Part shown: one piece after another, positions 8,054 to 16,919 of the stretch
Layout: each line of letters begins with the position of its first letter
How positions within the stretch are numbered: the stretch's first letter is position 1
From: Streptomyces xanthii
Lineage (GTDB): Bacteria; Actinomycetota; Actinomycetes; Streptomycetales; Streptomycetaceae
Length of the DNA stretch: 64,000 bases
NCBI RefSeq assembly: GCF_014621695.1
Contig: NZ_CP061281.1
Span: 3,410,001-3,474,000, forward strand
Direction: 5' to 3'
The notes under the pieces: model-generated
What the model saw: the letters and a program-made list of their open reading frames with translations, nothing else
Database searches by the model: none
What the model was told of the DNA's origin: nothing
Translations under genes and position numbers: made by a program

Positions 8054-8785
8054 CTACGCCTGCCCGTCCTCCGCCTCACGGCGGGCGGTGAGTATGTCGC
8101 GGGCCTGGTCGGAGGCGCGGACCAGGCTCTCGGACACGTAGTCGAGGAACCGCGCGATGTTCTCCAGGCGGACCCCGGCCTGGCTGTCTGGGCCGAGGAT
8201 CCCCGTGCCCTGGCGGGCCGTCGTGGCGATCTCGGCGGTGGACCGGGCGCTGGCCATCATGGACTGGTACCAGACGTCGTCGTCGATGGAGTAGCGGTCG
8301 CGCCGCCGCTCGTCGCGGTCCCGCCGCACCAGGTCCTGGCCCACCAGGAACGTGACGGCCTTGGAGACGGACGCCGGGCTGACCTGGAGCCGCTGGACGA
8401 GTTCGGCCGCGGTGAGGCTGCCGGACTCGCTGATGACCAGGCAGGCCATGACCCGGGCCATCATGCGGGGTGTGCCGGACGCCATGAAGACCGTCGTCAA
8501 AGTCTCCTCGTAGGCGCGTACGGCCTCGGCCCGCTGCCCGTCGCCGGCGGGCCCGGCCTGGCTCGCGGCGGCGCCGGCCGCCTTGCGGCGGTGGGCGCGG
8601 TGCTCGGTGGCGCGGTGGGCGAGGTCCGCGCGGTAGCCGGTGGGGCCGCCGTTGCGCATGACCTCGCGGGTGATCGTGGAGGTCGGGCGCTCCAGGCGCC
8701 GGGCGATCTCCGCGTAGGCGAGGCCGTCGCCCAGCCCCTGTGCGATCTGCTGACGCTCCTGCTGAGTGAGCCTGCCGCCCGGCAT
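8054..8785 (-). CDS. GbsR/MarR-type regulator with an extra N-terminal helix-turn-helix
   Basis: A 243-residue regulator starting at ATG 8785, chosen for the GGAGG six bases upstream. Residues 5-50 (LTQQERQQIAQGL then AEIARRLERPTSTITREV) form a helix-turn-helix of the kind found at the N-terminus of IS30-type transposases. A MarR/GbsR winged helix follows around residues 100-165 (ELVQRLQVSPASVSKAVTFL), and the C-terminal third is helical and probably dimerises. It is divergent from a DUF4097/ABC transporter operon, and the 254-base gap is full of TTGC/GCAA repeats, so it most likely controls that operon and itself. The ligand is unknown, possibly a substrate of the transporter. Confidence 0.75.
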   Translation of the reverse strand: MPGGRLTQQERQQIAQGLGDGLAYAEIARRLERPTSTITREVMRNGGPTGYRADLAHRATEHRAHRRKAAGAAASQAGPAGDGQRAEAVRAYEETLTTVFMASGTPRMMARVMACLVISESGSLTAAELVQRLQVSPASVSKAVTFLVGQDLVRRDRDERRRDRYSIDDDVWYQSMMASARSTAEIATTARQGTGILGPDSQAGVRLENIARFLDYVSESLVRASDQARDILTARREAEDGQA

Positions 8786-8861
8786 CGCGGCCTCCTTCGT
8801 GGTCGTCGGTGCTGCCCGCGCGCTGTCCGCGGACGCCACCTTAGCGTTCACCGTCATTCCA

Positions 8862-8990
8862 TTGCAACGCAATACCGTGCGACGCGTTGCGTTCCCCGCA
8901 GAACCATTGCAATGAAATCCTGCTATCCACCTGGAGTTACTGGGTTTTGACGCAACAACGTTGTTGCCAGCATCGTGAATGCAACGTAGC
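8862..8990. promoter_or_regulatory. Cluster of TTGC/GCAA palindromes (probable operators)
   Basis: In the divergent promoter there is AACGCAA-N14-TTGCGTT (8866-8893), a 10-base palindrome CATTGCAATG (8905-8914), a 16-base perfect palindrome GCAACAACGTTGTTGC (8952-8967), and a further half site TGCAACG (8980-8986). They share a TTGC/GCAA core, as expected of several sites for one dimeric regulator, most simply the adjacent GbsR/MarR protein. Confidence 0.6.
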
Positions 8991-9039
8991 GTTTTCGATG
9001 TCAGAAACACACGGGACACCCACCGCAGGAGTGAGTCAC

Positions 9040-9708
9040 ATGCAGAAGTTCGACACCCCGAACCCCGTCCACACCACCCTCGCCGTCCCCGCCGGCCGCC
9101 TGCAGCTCATCGCCGCGGACCGCGCCGACACCGTCGTCGAGGTCCGCCCCGCCGACCCGTCCAAGGGCCGCGACGTGAAGGCCGCAGAGGAGATCGAGGT
9201 CGGCTACGCGGACGGCGCCCTGCGCATCGCCGCCCGCGACCCGAAGAACCGCCTCTTCGGCCCGTCCGGCGCCGTCGAGATCACCGTCCAGCTCCCCGCC
9301 GGCTCGCCGGTCGTCATCGACGCCGCCGACGCGGACGTCCGGGGTGTCGGCCGGCTCGGCGACCTCGCGATCGAGGCCGCCCGCGCCACGGTCAAGGTCG
9401 ACGAGAGCAGCGCCGCCCGGGTCACCGTCGCCGCCGGCGACATCACCCTCGGCCGCCTCACCGGCCCCGCCCACGTCCGTACGCAGAAGGGCGACATCAC
9501 CGTCACCGAGGCCGCCCGCGGCGACCTCGACCTGAAAACCGAGATGGGCGACATCACCGTCGACACCGCCCAGGGCAGCAACGCCACGCTCGACGCCGGC
9601 ACCTCCTACGGCCGCGTCGCCAACTCCCTCGTCCACGACGGCGGCACCCCCGACGTCACCATCCGCGCCACCACCTCGCACGGCGACATCACCGCCCGCG
9701 CCCTCTGA
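9040..9708 (+). CDS. DUF4097-type beta-helical protein
   Basis: A 222-residue protein starting at ATG 9040 behind GGAG; an in-frame ATG at 9001 lacks a good site. It is built of short repeats that include GDIT (in AAGDITLG, KGDITVTE, MGDITVDT, HGDITARA), the pattern of DUF4097 putative adhesin or beta-helix proteins. No signal peptide or membrane segment is visible, so it is likely cytoplasmic. Its gene is first in an operon with a DrrA/DrrB-like exporter pair, 30 bases upstream of the ATPase. The role is not established; a membrane-associated accessory of the transporter is a guess. Confidence 0.75.
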   Translation: MQKFDTPNPVHTTLAVPAGRLQLIAADRADTVVEVRPADPSKGRDVKAAEEIEVGYADGALRIAARDPKNRLFGPSGAVEITVQLPAGSPVVIDAADADVRGVGRLGDLAIEAARATVKVDESSAARVTVAAGDITLGRLTGPAHVRTQKGDITVTEAARGDLDLKTEMGDITVDTAQGSNATLDAGTSYGRVANSLVHDGGTPDVTIRATTSHGDITARAL

Positions 9709-9738
9709 GACCCTCACCCACCCAAGGAGCGAACCGCC

Positions 9739-10722
<984 letters not shown>

Positions 10723-10723
10723 C

Positions 10724-11503
10724 ATGAGCTCGTTCGCCCTCGCCGTACGTGACTCCTCGACGATGCTGCGCCGCAACCTCCTGCACGCCAGGCGCTACCC
10801 GTCGCTCACCCTGAACCTGCTGCTCACGCCGATCATGCTGCTCCTGCTGTTCGTCTACATCTTCGGCGACACCATGAGCGGCGGAGCCGGCCGCGACGCC
10901 TACATCGCGTACATCGTCCCCGGCATCCTGCTGATGACGATCGGCTCGACCACGATCGGTACCGCGGTCTCCGTCTCCAACGACATGACCGAGGGCATCA
11001 TCGCCCGCTTCCGCACCATGGCCATCCACCGCGGCTCGGTCCTCATCGGGCACGTCATCGGCAGCGTCCTGCAGTCGGTGGCCAGTGTCGTCCTCGTCGG
11101 CGCCGTGGGCGTGGCCATCGGCTTCCGGTCCACGGACGCCACGCTCCTGGAGTGGCTCGCCGCCTTCGGCCTGCTCGTCCTGTTCTCGCTCGCGCTCACC
11201 TGGATCGCGGTCGGCATGGGTCTGATCAGCCCCAACGCGGAGGCCGCGAGCAACAACGCGATGCCGCTGATCCTGCTCCCGCTGCTGTCCAGCGCGTTCG
11301 TCCCGCTCGACTCGATGCCCGGCTGGTTCCAGCCGATCGCCGAGTACCAGCCGTTCACCCCGGCGATCGAGACGCTGCGCGGACTGCTGCAGGGCACGGA
11401 GATCGGGCACAACGGCTGGCTCGCCGTCGGCTGGTGCCTCGGCCTCGCGGTCCTCGGCTACTTCTGGTCCGCCGCCAAGTTCCAGGGCGAGCCCCAGCAG
11501 TGA
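10724..11503 (+). CDS. ABC-2 transporter permease, DrrB-like
   Basis: A 259-residue integral membrane protein with six predicted helices and the ABC-2 layout: an N-terminal RRNLLHARRYPSL segment before helix 1 and the conserved LSSAFVPLDSMPGWFQ loop near residue 195. It starts one base after the stop of the DrrA-like ATPase, so the two are surely co-translated and form one exporter. The order ATPase then permease is typical of DrrAB. It shows no sequence feature that identifies the substrate. Confidence 0.88.
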   Translation: MSSFALAVRDSSTMLRRNLLHARRYPSLTLNLLLTPIMLLLLFVYIFGDTMSGGAGRDAYIAYIVPGILLMTIGSTTIGTAVSVSNDMTEGIIARFRTMAIHRGSVLIGHVIGSVLQSVASVVLVGAVGVAIGFRSTDATLLEWLAAFGLLVLFSLALTWIAVGMGLISPNAEAASNNAMPLILLPLLSSAFVPLDSMPGWFQPIAEYQPFTPAIETLRGLLQGTEIGHNGWLAVGWCLGLAVLGYFWSAAKFQGEPQQ

Positions 11504-11580
11504 CCGGCCGGGCGTGCGCCTGCCGGGTGGGCGGCCGGCGCGGACCGTGTCCGGCGCGGCGGGCGGAGCGTTAGAGATGC

Positions 11581-11868
11581 ATGATCACACCTCGACGCGC
11601 TCTCACCGCCGCCCTGCTCGCCGTCGGAGCCGGCGCCCTCGCCGCCCCGGCGGCGCAGGCCGCCCCGCTCACCGGCGTGGAGCCCATCTCCCCCATCGCC
11701 ACCCTGGACCAGGTCTCCACCCTGGGCGTCCCGGCCGAGCACAAGGCCGAACTGCCCACCGCACGCGAGCAGCTGAGCGGCCTGAGCCACCTGAACGACC
11801 TGAACCAGCTCCACCAGGCCACCGACCTCGTGGCCCCCGTCACCAACCTGCTCCCCGCGGTCGGATAA
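11581..11868 (+). CDS. Small secreted protein of unknown function
   Basis: A 95-residue precursor with a clear signal peptide (positive MITPRR, hydrophobic core, cleavage after AQA near residue 27). The mature part is about 68 residues, hydrophilic, without cysteines, and carries a leucine-rich helix near its middle (QLSGLSHLNDLNQLHQATDL). It resembles other orphan secreted proteins near the chaplins further on. It ends in TAA and is followed by a perfect hairpin. It is convergent with a rodlin gene, which hints at a surface role, but the function is unknown. Confidence 0.65.
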   Translation: MITPRRALTAALLAVGAGALAAPAAQAAPLTGVEPISPIATLDQVSTLGVPAEHKAELPTAREQLSGLSHLNDLNQLHQATDLVAPVTNLLPAVG

Positions 11869-11901
11869 CTCCACAGGAAAGCCCGCGGGAACAGCACGAC
11901 A

Positions 11902-11933
11902 GAGGGGCAGCCGCACCACAGCGGCTGCCCCTC
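11902..11933. terminator. Bidirectional terminator hairpin
   Basis: A perfect 13-base stem, GAGGGGCAGCCGC (11902-11914) with 11921-11933 and a six-base loop, between the convergent secreted-protein and rodlin genes. Confidence 0.8.
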
Positions 11934-11955
11934 AGGTGTGTCCGTACGCGGGACG

Positions 11956-12366
11956 TCAGTGGTTCGCGACGCCGTTGCCCGACAGGACCGGGATGTCGTC
12001 GACGATGTGCGACAGGGCCTCGTCGCCCTTGGCCTGCGTCGAGTTCTCCGTGCACTGCTGGTTCTGCGGCGAGGACAGGACGTTGATGTCCTGGACGGCG
12101 ACCGGGACCAGGAGGCCGACGACCGAACCGACGTTGGCCTTCGCCGGGAGACCGATGCAGGGCTTGTTCAGGGACCCCTGGACCAGGCCGAGCTGCGGGC
12201 TCATGTCGCCCTCGGTCTCCGCGTTGCCGAAGGACTGCTCGGCGCCGTTGCCGGACAGCGACGTCGTGCCCGTGTCGTCACCGATGGCCATGGCCTGCGG
12301 GGCGGCCACCGCTGCCAGGCCGGCGACGGACGCCGCGATCGTGGCGGATGCCCACAGCTTCTTCAT
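11956..12366 (-). CDS. Rodlin (first of three)
   Basis: A 136-residue secreted rodlin, a structural protein of the rodlet layer on aerial hyphae and spores. The start at ATG 12366 (site AGGGAAA) gives a signal peptide ending in AMA near residue 28. The mature protein has all rodlin hallmarks: [68 protein letters not shown] and [10 protein letters not shown]. Two cysteines are conserved with the other two rodlins here. It is more divergent from them, with [13 protein letters not shown] where they have one residue fewer. A BldN-like promoter lies at 12415-12442. Confidence 0.93.
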   Translation of the reverse strand: MKKLWASATIAASVAGLAAVAAPQAMAIGDDTGTTSLSGNGAEQSFGNAETEGDMSPQLGLVQGSLNKPCIGLPAKANVGSVVGLLVPVAVQDINVLSSPQNQQCTENSTQAKGDEALSHIVDDIPVLSGNGVANH

Positions 12367-12414
12367 GTGCTTTCCCTTCAGAACGGTGAACCCTGATTGC
12401 GGGGTCCGGGCTGA

Positions 12415-12442
12415 ACAACTCTGCAACGCCACGGGAGTTGCG
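12415..12442 (-). promoter_or_regulatory. BldN-like promoter of the first rodlin
   Basis: Read on the minus strand: CGCAAC, 16 bases, AGTTGT, with the inner box ending 49 bases before the ATG. The spacing and cores match the pattern that I recall for sigma-BldN (CGTAAC-N16-CGTTGA). Confidence 0.5.
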
Positions 12443-12519
12443 CCCGGGAACCCGTTCGGCCTATCACCGTTCGAACACAGCGGTCCCCTGTCGCAGACCA
12501 GTGCCAGGTCAGCGCGGGC

Positions 12520-13590
12520 TCAGTCGCAGTCCAGGGTGTCGCCGTGCACGACCGTCTGGACCTTCATATCCGGCGGGTCCAGCGGCTGCGTCTGCGAATC
12601 GGCGGGCGTCAGCGGCCGGTCCTCGCGCATCGCCCGGAACTGCTCGCCGGCCCGCTCCTCGTCCCACCGCAGCGTGGATCCGGCGCCCTCGATCACCGGG
12701 TTGAACCCGGCGATGGGCACGGTCCCGAACTCCGTACGGGACAGCGGGACGCGGCGCAGGTCGCGGGCCAGGGACAGCAGCTGGTCCGGGCCGAAGCCCT
12801 GGTCGACGCGGGCGTCCGAGCCGAGCACCGTGGAGACGAGGTCCATCGCGCGGCCCGGGTCCGCGAGGGCGTCGCGCAGACCGGCGCCGCGCAGCGTGTT
12901 GACGAGGAAGCGGTGCTGGCGCTGGATGCGGCCCAGGTCGGCGGCGTTGTCGACGTGGCGCGAGCGCACGTACTGGAGCGCGGGCCCGCCGGCGAGGCGG
13001 TGGCGTCCGGGGGCGAGGTCGAGCTTGGTGGCGGAGTCGGTCAACTGCCGGGACGTGCAGACCTCCACGCCGCCGACCGCGTCGACGCTGTCCATGAAGC
13101 GCCGGAAATCGATCTGCAGGAAATGATCGATACGCACGCCGGTCATCGATTCGATGGTCCGCACGGCGAGCGCGGGACCGCCCTCGTGATAGGCCGCGTT
13201 GAGTTTCGCGGGATGGGTGCGCGCGGAGTCGGCGTCGGGAATGTCCGCGTAGGAGTCGCGGGGCAGGCTGACGACACTGATCCGGTCGTGGTCCCGGGAG
13301 ACGTGGACGAGCATCATCACGTCGCTGCAGTCACAGGCCACGCCGCCCGCGTGGAACTGCTCCTTCTCGGCGCGGGAGATGGTGTCCCGGCCGTCGGTGC
13401 CCATGAGCAGGATCGTGGTGCCGGGGCCCGCCGCGGGCCGGTCCTTCAGCGTGCCGAACACGTCGACACGGGTGGGCAGGGCCGCCGCCACGGGGCCGGC
13501 CGCGGCCCCGGAGAAGGTCACCAGGCCCAGGGCGAGCGCCCCGAGCAGGAGGCCGCCGCGCCGGCCGCGCCGTCTTTCGTTCCGCTTCAT
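12520..13590 (-). CDS. LytR-CpsA-Psr family cell-wall glycopolymer ligase
   Basis: A 356-residue membrane-anchored enzyme with one N-terminal helix (about 13-37) and an extracytoplasmic LCP domain. Diagnostic blocks are ILLMGTDGRD, CSDVMMLVHVSRD (acidic metal site), VVSLPRDSYADIP (catalytic arginine), KLNAAYHEGG and YVRSRHVDNAADLGRIQRQHRFL. Such proteins move lipid-linked polymers onto peptidoglycan or galactan. Its position beside rodlins and a polysaccharide operon suggests that it attaches a surface polymer. It starts at ATG 13590. It is followed by a rodlin gene on the same strand, which has its own promoter. Confidence 0.9.
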   Translation of the reverse strand: MKRNERRRGRRGGLLLGALALGLVTFSGAAAGPVAAALPTRVDVFGTLKDRPAAGPGTTILLMGTDGRDTISRAEKEQFHAGGVACDCSDVMMLVHVSRDHDRISVVSLPRDSYADIPDADSARTHPAKLNAAYHEGGPALAVRTIESMTGVRIDHFLQIDFRRFMDSVDAVGGVEVCTSRQLTDSATKLDLAPGRHRLAGGPALQYVRSRHVDNAADLGRIQRQHRFLVNTLRGAGLRDALADPGRAMDLVSTVLGSDARVDQGFGPDQLLSLARDLRRVPLSRTEFGTVPIAGFNPVIEGAGSTLRWDEERAGEQFRAMREDRPLTPADSQTQPLDPPDMKVQTVVHGDTLDCD

Positions 13591-13778
13591 TGCCGCTCCA
13601 CCGGAGAAAAGGGGATGGAATGAGGGACGAGGGTAGGCGTATTCGTATTTCCGTCCGGGAATGTCACGCCGCGCGGACGAAAGGCAACCCTTTTGCCTCA
13701 GGCGGCGATTGAGAAAGGGCGCCGGGGAGGTAAGGGGACGGGGACGGTAAAGACCACCGGAGAGCGAGAGGCGATGGA

Positions 13779-13979
13779 ATGGGAGAGTCGCACGAACGCT
13801 GGAGACACCGGGCGCTGATTCCGCCCAGCCGTCCGCCGTCGGACGCGGCCGAGAGCGAGCCGGTCTTCGCCCGGCTCATGGCGGAGTGGCGCGAGCGCGG
13901 CAGGACGCTGCCGAGCTGTTACGACGAGGAGTGGCGCCGGATCGCCGGCCGGGACTGCTGGCCGGACTCCTCGCCCTGA
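13779..13979 (+). CDS. Small hypothetical protein (66 residues)
   Basis: A short frame with strongly G/C-biased third positions from codon 12 onward, as in real genes here. The predicted protein is hydrophilic with a central FARLMAEWRERGRTLP stretch, which resembles the small conserved Streptomyces proteins of the pattern EWxxxGRTxP. No signal peptide or membrane helix. GAGAGG upstream is a weak ribosome site. It lies between the LCP gene (divergent) and a rodlin (convergent), with a strong hairpin after it. Unknown function; may not be expressed. Confidence 0.5.
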   Translation: MGESHERWRHRALIPPSRPPSDAAESEPVFARLMAEWRERGRTLPSCYDEEWRRIAGRDCWPDSSP

Positions 13980-14001
13980 GGCGTCCGGGGCGGGAAACGG
14001 C

Positions 14002-14031
14002 GTCGGGCCGCCGGAAGACCGGCGGCCCGAC
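14002..14031. terminator. Bidirectional terminator hairpin
   Basis: A perfect 13-base stem (14002-14014 with 14019-14031) and an AAGA loop between the small ORF and the convergent second rodlin. Confidence 0.8.
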
Positions 14032-14046
14032 CTGATCGGGGTGTGA

Positions 14047-14457
14047 TCAGTGGTTGCCCGCACCGTTGCCGGACAGGACCGGGATGTCGTCCAGGATGTG
14101 CGAGAGAGCCTCGTCGCCCTTGGCCTGCGTCGAGTTCTCCGTGCACTGCTGGTTCTGCGGGGAGGACAGGACGTTGACGTCCTGGACCGAGATCGGCACG
14201 ACGCCGAGGATCGAGCCGGCGTTGACCTTGGCGGGCAGGCCGATGCAGGGCTTGTTCAGCGAACCCTGGATGAGCGCCATCTGCGGGCTCATGTTGCCGT
14301 AGGTGGCCGAGTTGCCGTAGGCCTGCGAGGCGCCGTTGCCGGACAGCGACGTGGTGCCGCCGTCGTTGCCGATGGCCAGGGCCGACGGGGCGGCCGCGGC
14401 CGACATACCGATGACCGACGCGGTGAGGGCCGCAGCGGCGGCCGCCTTCTTCATCAT
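14047..14457 (-). CDS. Rodlin (second, RdlA/RdlB-like)
   Basis: A 136-residue rodlin with a signal peptide ending in ALA near residue 28. The mature part follows the family pattern: [49 protein letters not shown] and the shared C-terminus [14 protein letters not shown]. It replaces the acidic EGDMSP seen in the other two copies with YGNMSP. It is divergent from the third rodlin across 170 bases, the classic rdlA/rdlB arrangement. Start ATG 14457; an alternative is the next codon, also ATG. GAGGGG sits at suitable spacing, and a BldN-like promoter lies at 14503-14530. Confidence 0.94.
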   Translation of the reverse strand: MMKKAAAAAALTASVIGMSAAAAPSALAIGNDGGTTSLSGNGASQAYGNSATYGNMSPQMALIQGSLNKPCIGLPAKVNAGSILGVVPISVQDVNVLSSPQNQQCTENSTQAKGDEALSHILDDIPVLSGNGAGNH

Positions 14458-14502
14458 GGTGAGGGGTTCCCCTTCATTCGCTTTTGCTGGGAGGCACTCG
14501 GG

Positions 14503-14530
14503 TCAACTCCGCAGCACGCGATCGGTTGCG
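14503..14530 (-). promoter_or_regulatory. BldN-like promoter of the second rodlin
   Basis: On the minus strand: CGCAAC, exactly 16 bases, AGTTGA, with the inner box ending 46 bases before the ATG. This is among the best matches in the window to the recalled BldN pattern. The divergent third rodlin has only a weaker candidate (GAGAAC-N17-AGTTGT, 14557-14585). Confidence 0.55.
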
Positions 14531-14627
14531 CACATTCGGGCATTCGGGTGAATCGGGAGAACCTCTCGGCACCTCGGGCAGTTGTCCCGGTCGCAGCAAC
14601 CGGTGCCTGTTGAAAAGGAACAGACAA

Positions 14628-15038
14628 ATGCTCAAGAAGGTTATGGCCACCGCCGCCGTCGCGGTCTCCGTCGTCGGCGTCTCGGCCGCGGGCGCTACCC
14701 AGGCCCTCGCCATCGGCGACGACACGGGCACGACGTCGCTGTCCGGCAACGGCGCCTCGCAGTCCTTCGGCAACTCGGTGACCGAGGGCGACATGAGCCC
14801 GCAGCTCGGCCTGGTCCAGGGTTCGCTGAACAAGCCCTGTGTCGGCCTGCCGGTCAAGGGCAACGTCGGCTCGATCCTCGGCGTCGTCCCGATCGCGGTC
14901 CAGGACGTCAACGTCCTGTCGAACCCGCAGAACCAGCAGTGCACGGAGAACTCGACGCAGGCCAAGGGCGACGAGCCGCTGTCGCACATCCTCAGCGACA
15001 TCCCGGTTCTCTCCGGCAACGGTGCGCACAACGGCTGA
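14628..15038 (+). CDS. Rodlin (third, RdlB-like)
   Basis: A 136-residue rodlin from ATG 14628 with AAGGAA upstream; the frame extends further upstream but that part overlaps the shared promoter. The signal peptide ends in ALA near residue 28. The mature sequence carries [51 protein letters not shown] and [14 protein letters not shown]. It matches the first rodlin at the N-terminus and the second in the centre. Rodlins assemble with chaplins into the paired rodlets on the hyphal surface. A 20-base perfect hairpin follows. Confidence 0.94.
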   Translation: MLKKVMATAAVAVSVVGVSAAGATQALAIGDDTGTTSLSGNGASQSFGNSVTEGDMSPQLGLVQGSLNKPCVGLPVKGNVGSILGVVPIAVQDVNVLSNPQNQQCTENSTQAKGDEPLSHILSDIPVLSGNGAHNG

Positions 15039-15053
15039 TCCGTTCGACGCCCG

Positions 15054-15098
15054 GAAGGCCCGGGCCGCCCGTCTTCACGACGGGCGGCCCGGGCCTTC
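15054..15098. terminator. Strong terminator hairpin after the third rodlin
   Basis: A perfect 20-base stem (15054-15073 with 15079-15098) with a TTCAC loop, 15 bases after the rodlin stop codon. Confidence 0.88.
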
Positions 15099-15449
15099 GT
15101 CGTGCGGAGCGGGGTGTGGGGAACGCCCCGGGGCGGCCGCAGCCGCCCGCCCAACGGCCGGCGGGCCGTCGGCTGGAGGCGGGCGGCTGCGGCCGGTCCC
15201 ATGGAGCCGGTCCCAGTGGACCACCGGCACCACCGCGCGGCGCAGCCGGTTCACTCGTTCGCGCGAGCCGTCACCCCAAGGAGGTCGACGGCGTACGGAT
15301 GCGCGGTGTACGGCTCCGACCTGCCAGGACGGACCCGTACGGCGTACTCCCGCCCCGTCCGGCCGTATCGCGCGGATCCCGGATGGCGCCCCGGGGGCAC
15401 TCATGACTAAGTGTCAGGAATGCAGTGAGTGCACCACTGAGGAGCAGCC
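15099..15449. other. Intergenic region with a second large hairpin and a Cys-rich short ORF
   Basis: A perfect 17-base inverted repeat (15135-15151 with 15178-15194) encloses a 26-base loop that has its own ACGGCC/GGCCGT stem. No full gene is visible. A 30-codon frame, 15403-15495, would encode a peptide starting MTKCQECSECTTEE; it overlaps the glycanase start and is treated as a finding, not a gene. The lower GC near 15400 suggests the glycanase promoter. Confidence 0.45.
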
Positions 15450-16718
15450 ATGGCCCGACCACGCCGAGGGGCATACCGCGGAAGACTGCCGCTGATCGCG
15501 GCGGGGGCACTGGCCTCCCTGGTGTTCGCGGCCGGTGCGGTGGCCGCGCCGGGTGCGACCGGAGCGCCCCGGGACGAGCCGTCGCCGTCCGCCACGGCGA
15601 CCCCGTCCGACTCACCCGCCCCGACCGACGCGCCGTCCGAGTCGCCGTCCGAGTCGCCCTCCGCCCCGGCCGGGAAGTACCCCGCGTTCGGCGCGTACCT
15701 GGACTACGGGCCGGACGGGGTGACCCGCATGGAGCAGCTGTCGCAGTGGCTCGGCGGGGCCGAGCTGCGGGTCGGGCACACGTATCTGCCCGGTGACCGG
15801 TGGAGCAACATCGAGGGCACGCCCACCTTCCTCGACGACTGGGCGAAGTGGCGGCAGCGGAGCGACGACCGGATCTTCGTGCTCAACGTGCCGATGCTGG
15901 AGCGCAACGAGGACCGGGTGCCGGACGCTCAGGTGCGGTCGCTGCTGCGGCGGGGCGCGGCGGGCGACTTCGACGCGCACTTCAAGGCGCTCGCCGAGCG
16001 GCTGGTCGAGCTGAAGATCCCGGACACCGTGCTCGTGCTCGGCTGGGAGATGAACGGCATCACGTACACCCACCGCTGCGGGCCCGACCCCGAGGCGTGG
16101 AAGGCGTACTGGAAGCGGATCGTCGGCGTGATGCGCTCGGTGCCGGGGCAGAAGTTCCGCTTCGACTTCACGCCGAGCCGGGGCCGGGACGCGGTGCCGT
16201 GGACTCAGTGCTACCCAGGGGACGACACCGTCGACATCATCGGGATGGACTCCTACGACCAGCCGCGCGGCATGGCCTTCGACGAGCAGGTCTCCGAGCC
16301 GTACGGGCTGCAGGCGCAGGTCGACTTCGCGAAGGAGCACGGCAAGCCCGTCTCGTACCCGGAGTGGGGGCTTTTCCGCAACGGGGACAACGCGGAGTAC
16401 ATGCGGCGGATGCTGGCCTGGATGGACGAGCACAAGCCGCTGTACAACACGCTGACCGACTACTGCCCGCACGGGGTGTGGCAGTGCTCGGACAATCCGC
16501 GGGCCTCCGAGGTGTACCGGGCCACGCTGAACGGCCGCGACACGGTGGGCAACCCCACCGCGCCGACGACGCCGCAGCCCCCGGTCACGCCGACGCTGCC
16601 GGCGACGCGGCCGCCGAACTGCACGCCGCTGGACCTCGGCGACTGGGTCGAGTACTGGATCGGCGGGACGCTGTGTCTGCGGCTCGACTGGTGGGAGCGG
16701 CTCCCGGACCGGAGCTAG
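15450..16718 (+). CDS. Secreted GH26-like endo-glycanase
   Basis: A 422-residue exported enzyme. The signal peptide covers residues 1-33 (basic start, AGAVAA cleavage region), a Ser/Pro/Thr linker runs from 43 to 74, and the barrel of a GH26-type glycosidase follows. The likely acid/base is E200 in VLGWEMNG and the nucleophile is E305 in VSYPEWGLF, with tyrosines and tryptophans typical of a sugar cleft between them. A Pro/Thr stretch and two C-terminal cysteines end the protein. GH26 members cut beta-mannans or mixed glucans. Its convergence with the exopolysaccharide operon suggests the polymer as substrate (inference). GAGGAG precedes ATG 15450. The TAG stop lies in an inserted repeat. Confidence 0.8.
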   Translation: MARPRRGAYRGRLPLIAAGALASLVFAAGAVAAPGATGAPRDEPSPSATATPSDSPAPTDAPSESPSESPSAPAGKYPAFGAYLDYGPDGVTRMEQLSQWLGGAELRVGHTYLPGDRWSNIEGTPTFLDDWAKWRQRSDDRIFVLNVPMLERNEDRVPDAQVRSLLRRGAAGDFDAHFKALAERLVELKIPDTVLVLGWEMNGITYTHRCGPDPEAWKAYWKRIVGVMRSVPGQKFRFDFTPSRGRDAVPWTQCYPGDDTVDIIGMDSYDQPRGMAFDEQVSEPYGLQAQVDFAKEHGKPVSYPEWGLFRNGDNAEYMRRMLAWMDEHKPLYNTLTDYCPHGVWQCSDNPRASEVYRATLNGRDTVGNPTAPTTPQPPVTPTLPATRPPNCTPLDLGDWVEYWIGGTLCLRLDWWERLPDRS

Positions 16719-16919
16719 GGCCTTTCTTTCGGATCAGGCTGGATCAGAGAGCGGGGCGTGGTGCGTGCAGCTGCAAGGCGGAGGAGGGCGACAACGCGAT
16801 GGGGGTCCCCCCTGCTCGAGCGAAGCCGAGAGCTTGGGGGAGTTGGCAACCGACGACAACGCCGCAGATGCGCGTGCCACGCCCCGCGAGCCCAGCCGGA
16901 TCCGAAAGAAAGGCCCTAG
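16715..16919. mobile_element. MITE-like element with 21-base inverted ends
   Basis: Perfect 21-base inverted ends run from 16715 to 16735 (CTAGGGCCTTTCTTTCGGATC) and from 16899 to 16919. Inside are a second imperfect stem beginning GGGGCGTGG/CCACGCCCC (16755-16763 with 16877-16885) and a GGGGGTCCCCCC...GGGGGAG hairpin. There is no coding capacity. TA at both junctions is compatible with an IS630/Tc1-type target duplication. Its end bases CTAG supply the stop codons of both flanking convergent genes. Confidence 0.75.

Noticed and set aside
16715..16919. Complete insertion sequence
   Set aside because: The element is only 205 bases and has no transposase frame, so it is at most a non-autonomous element.
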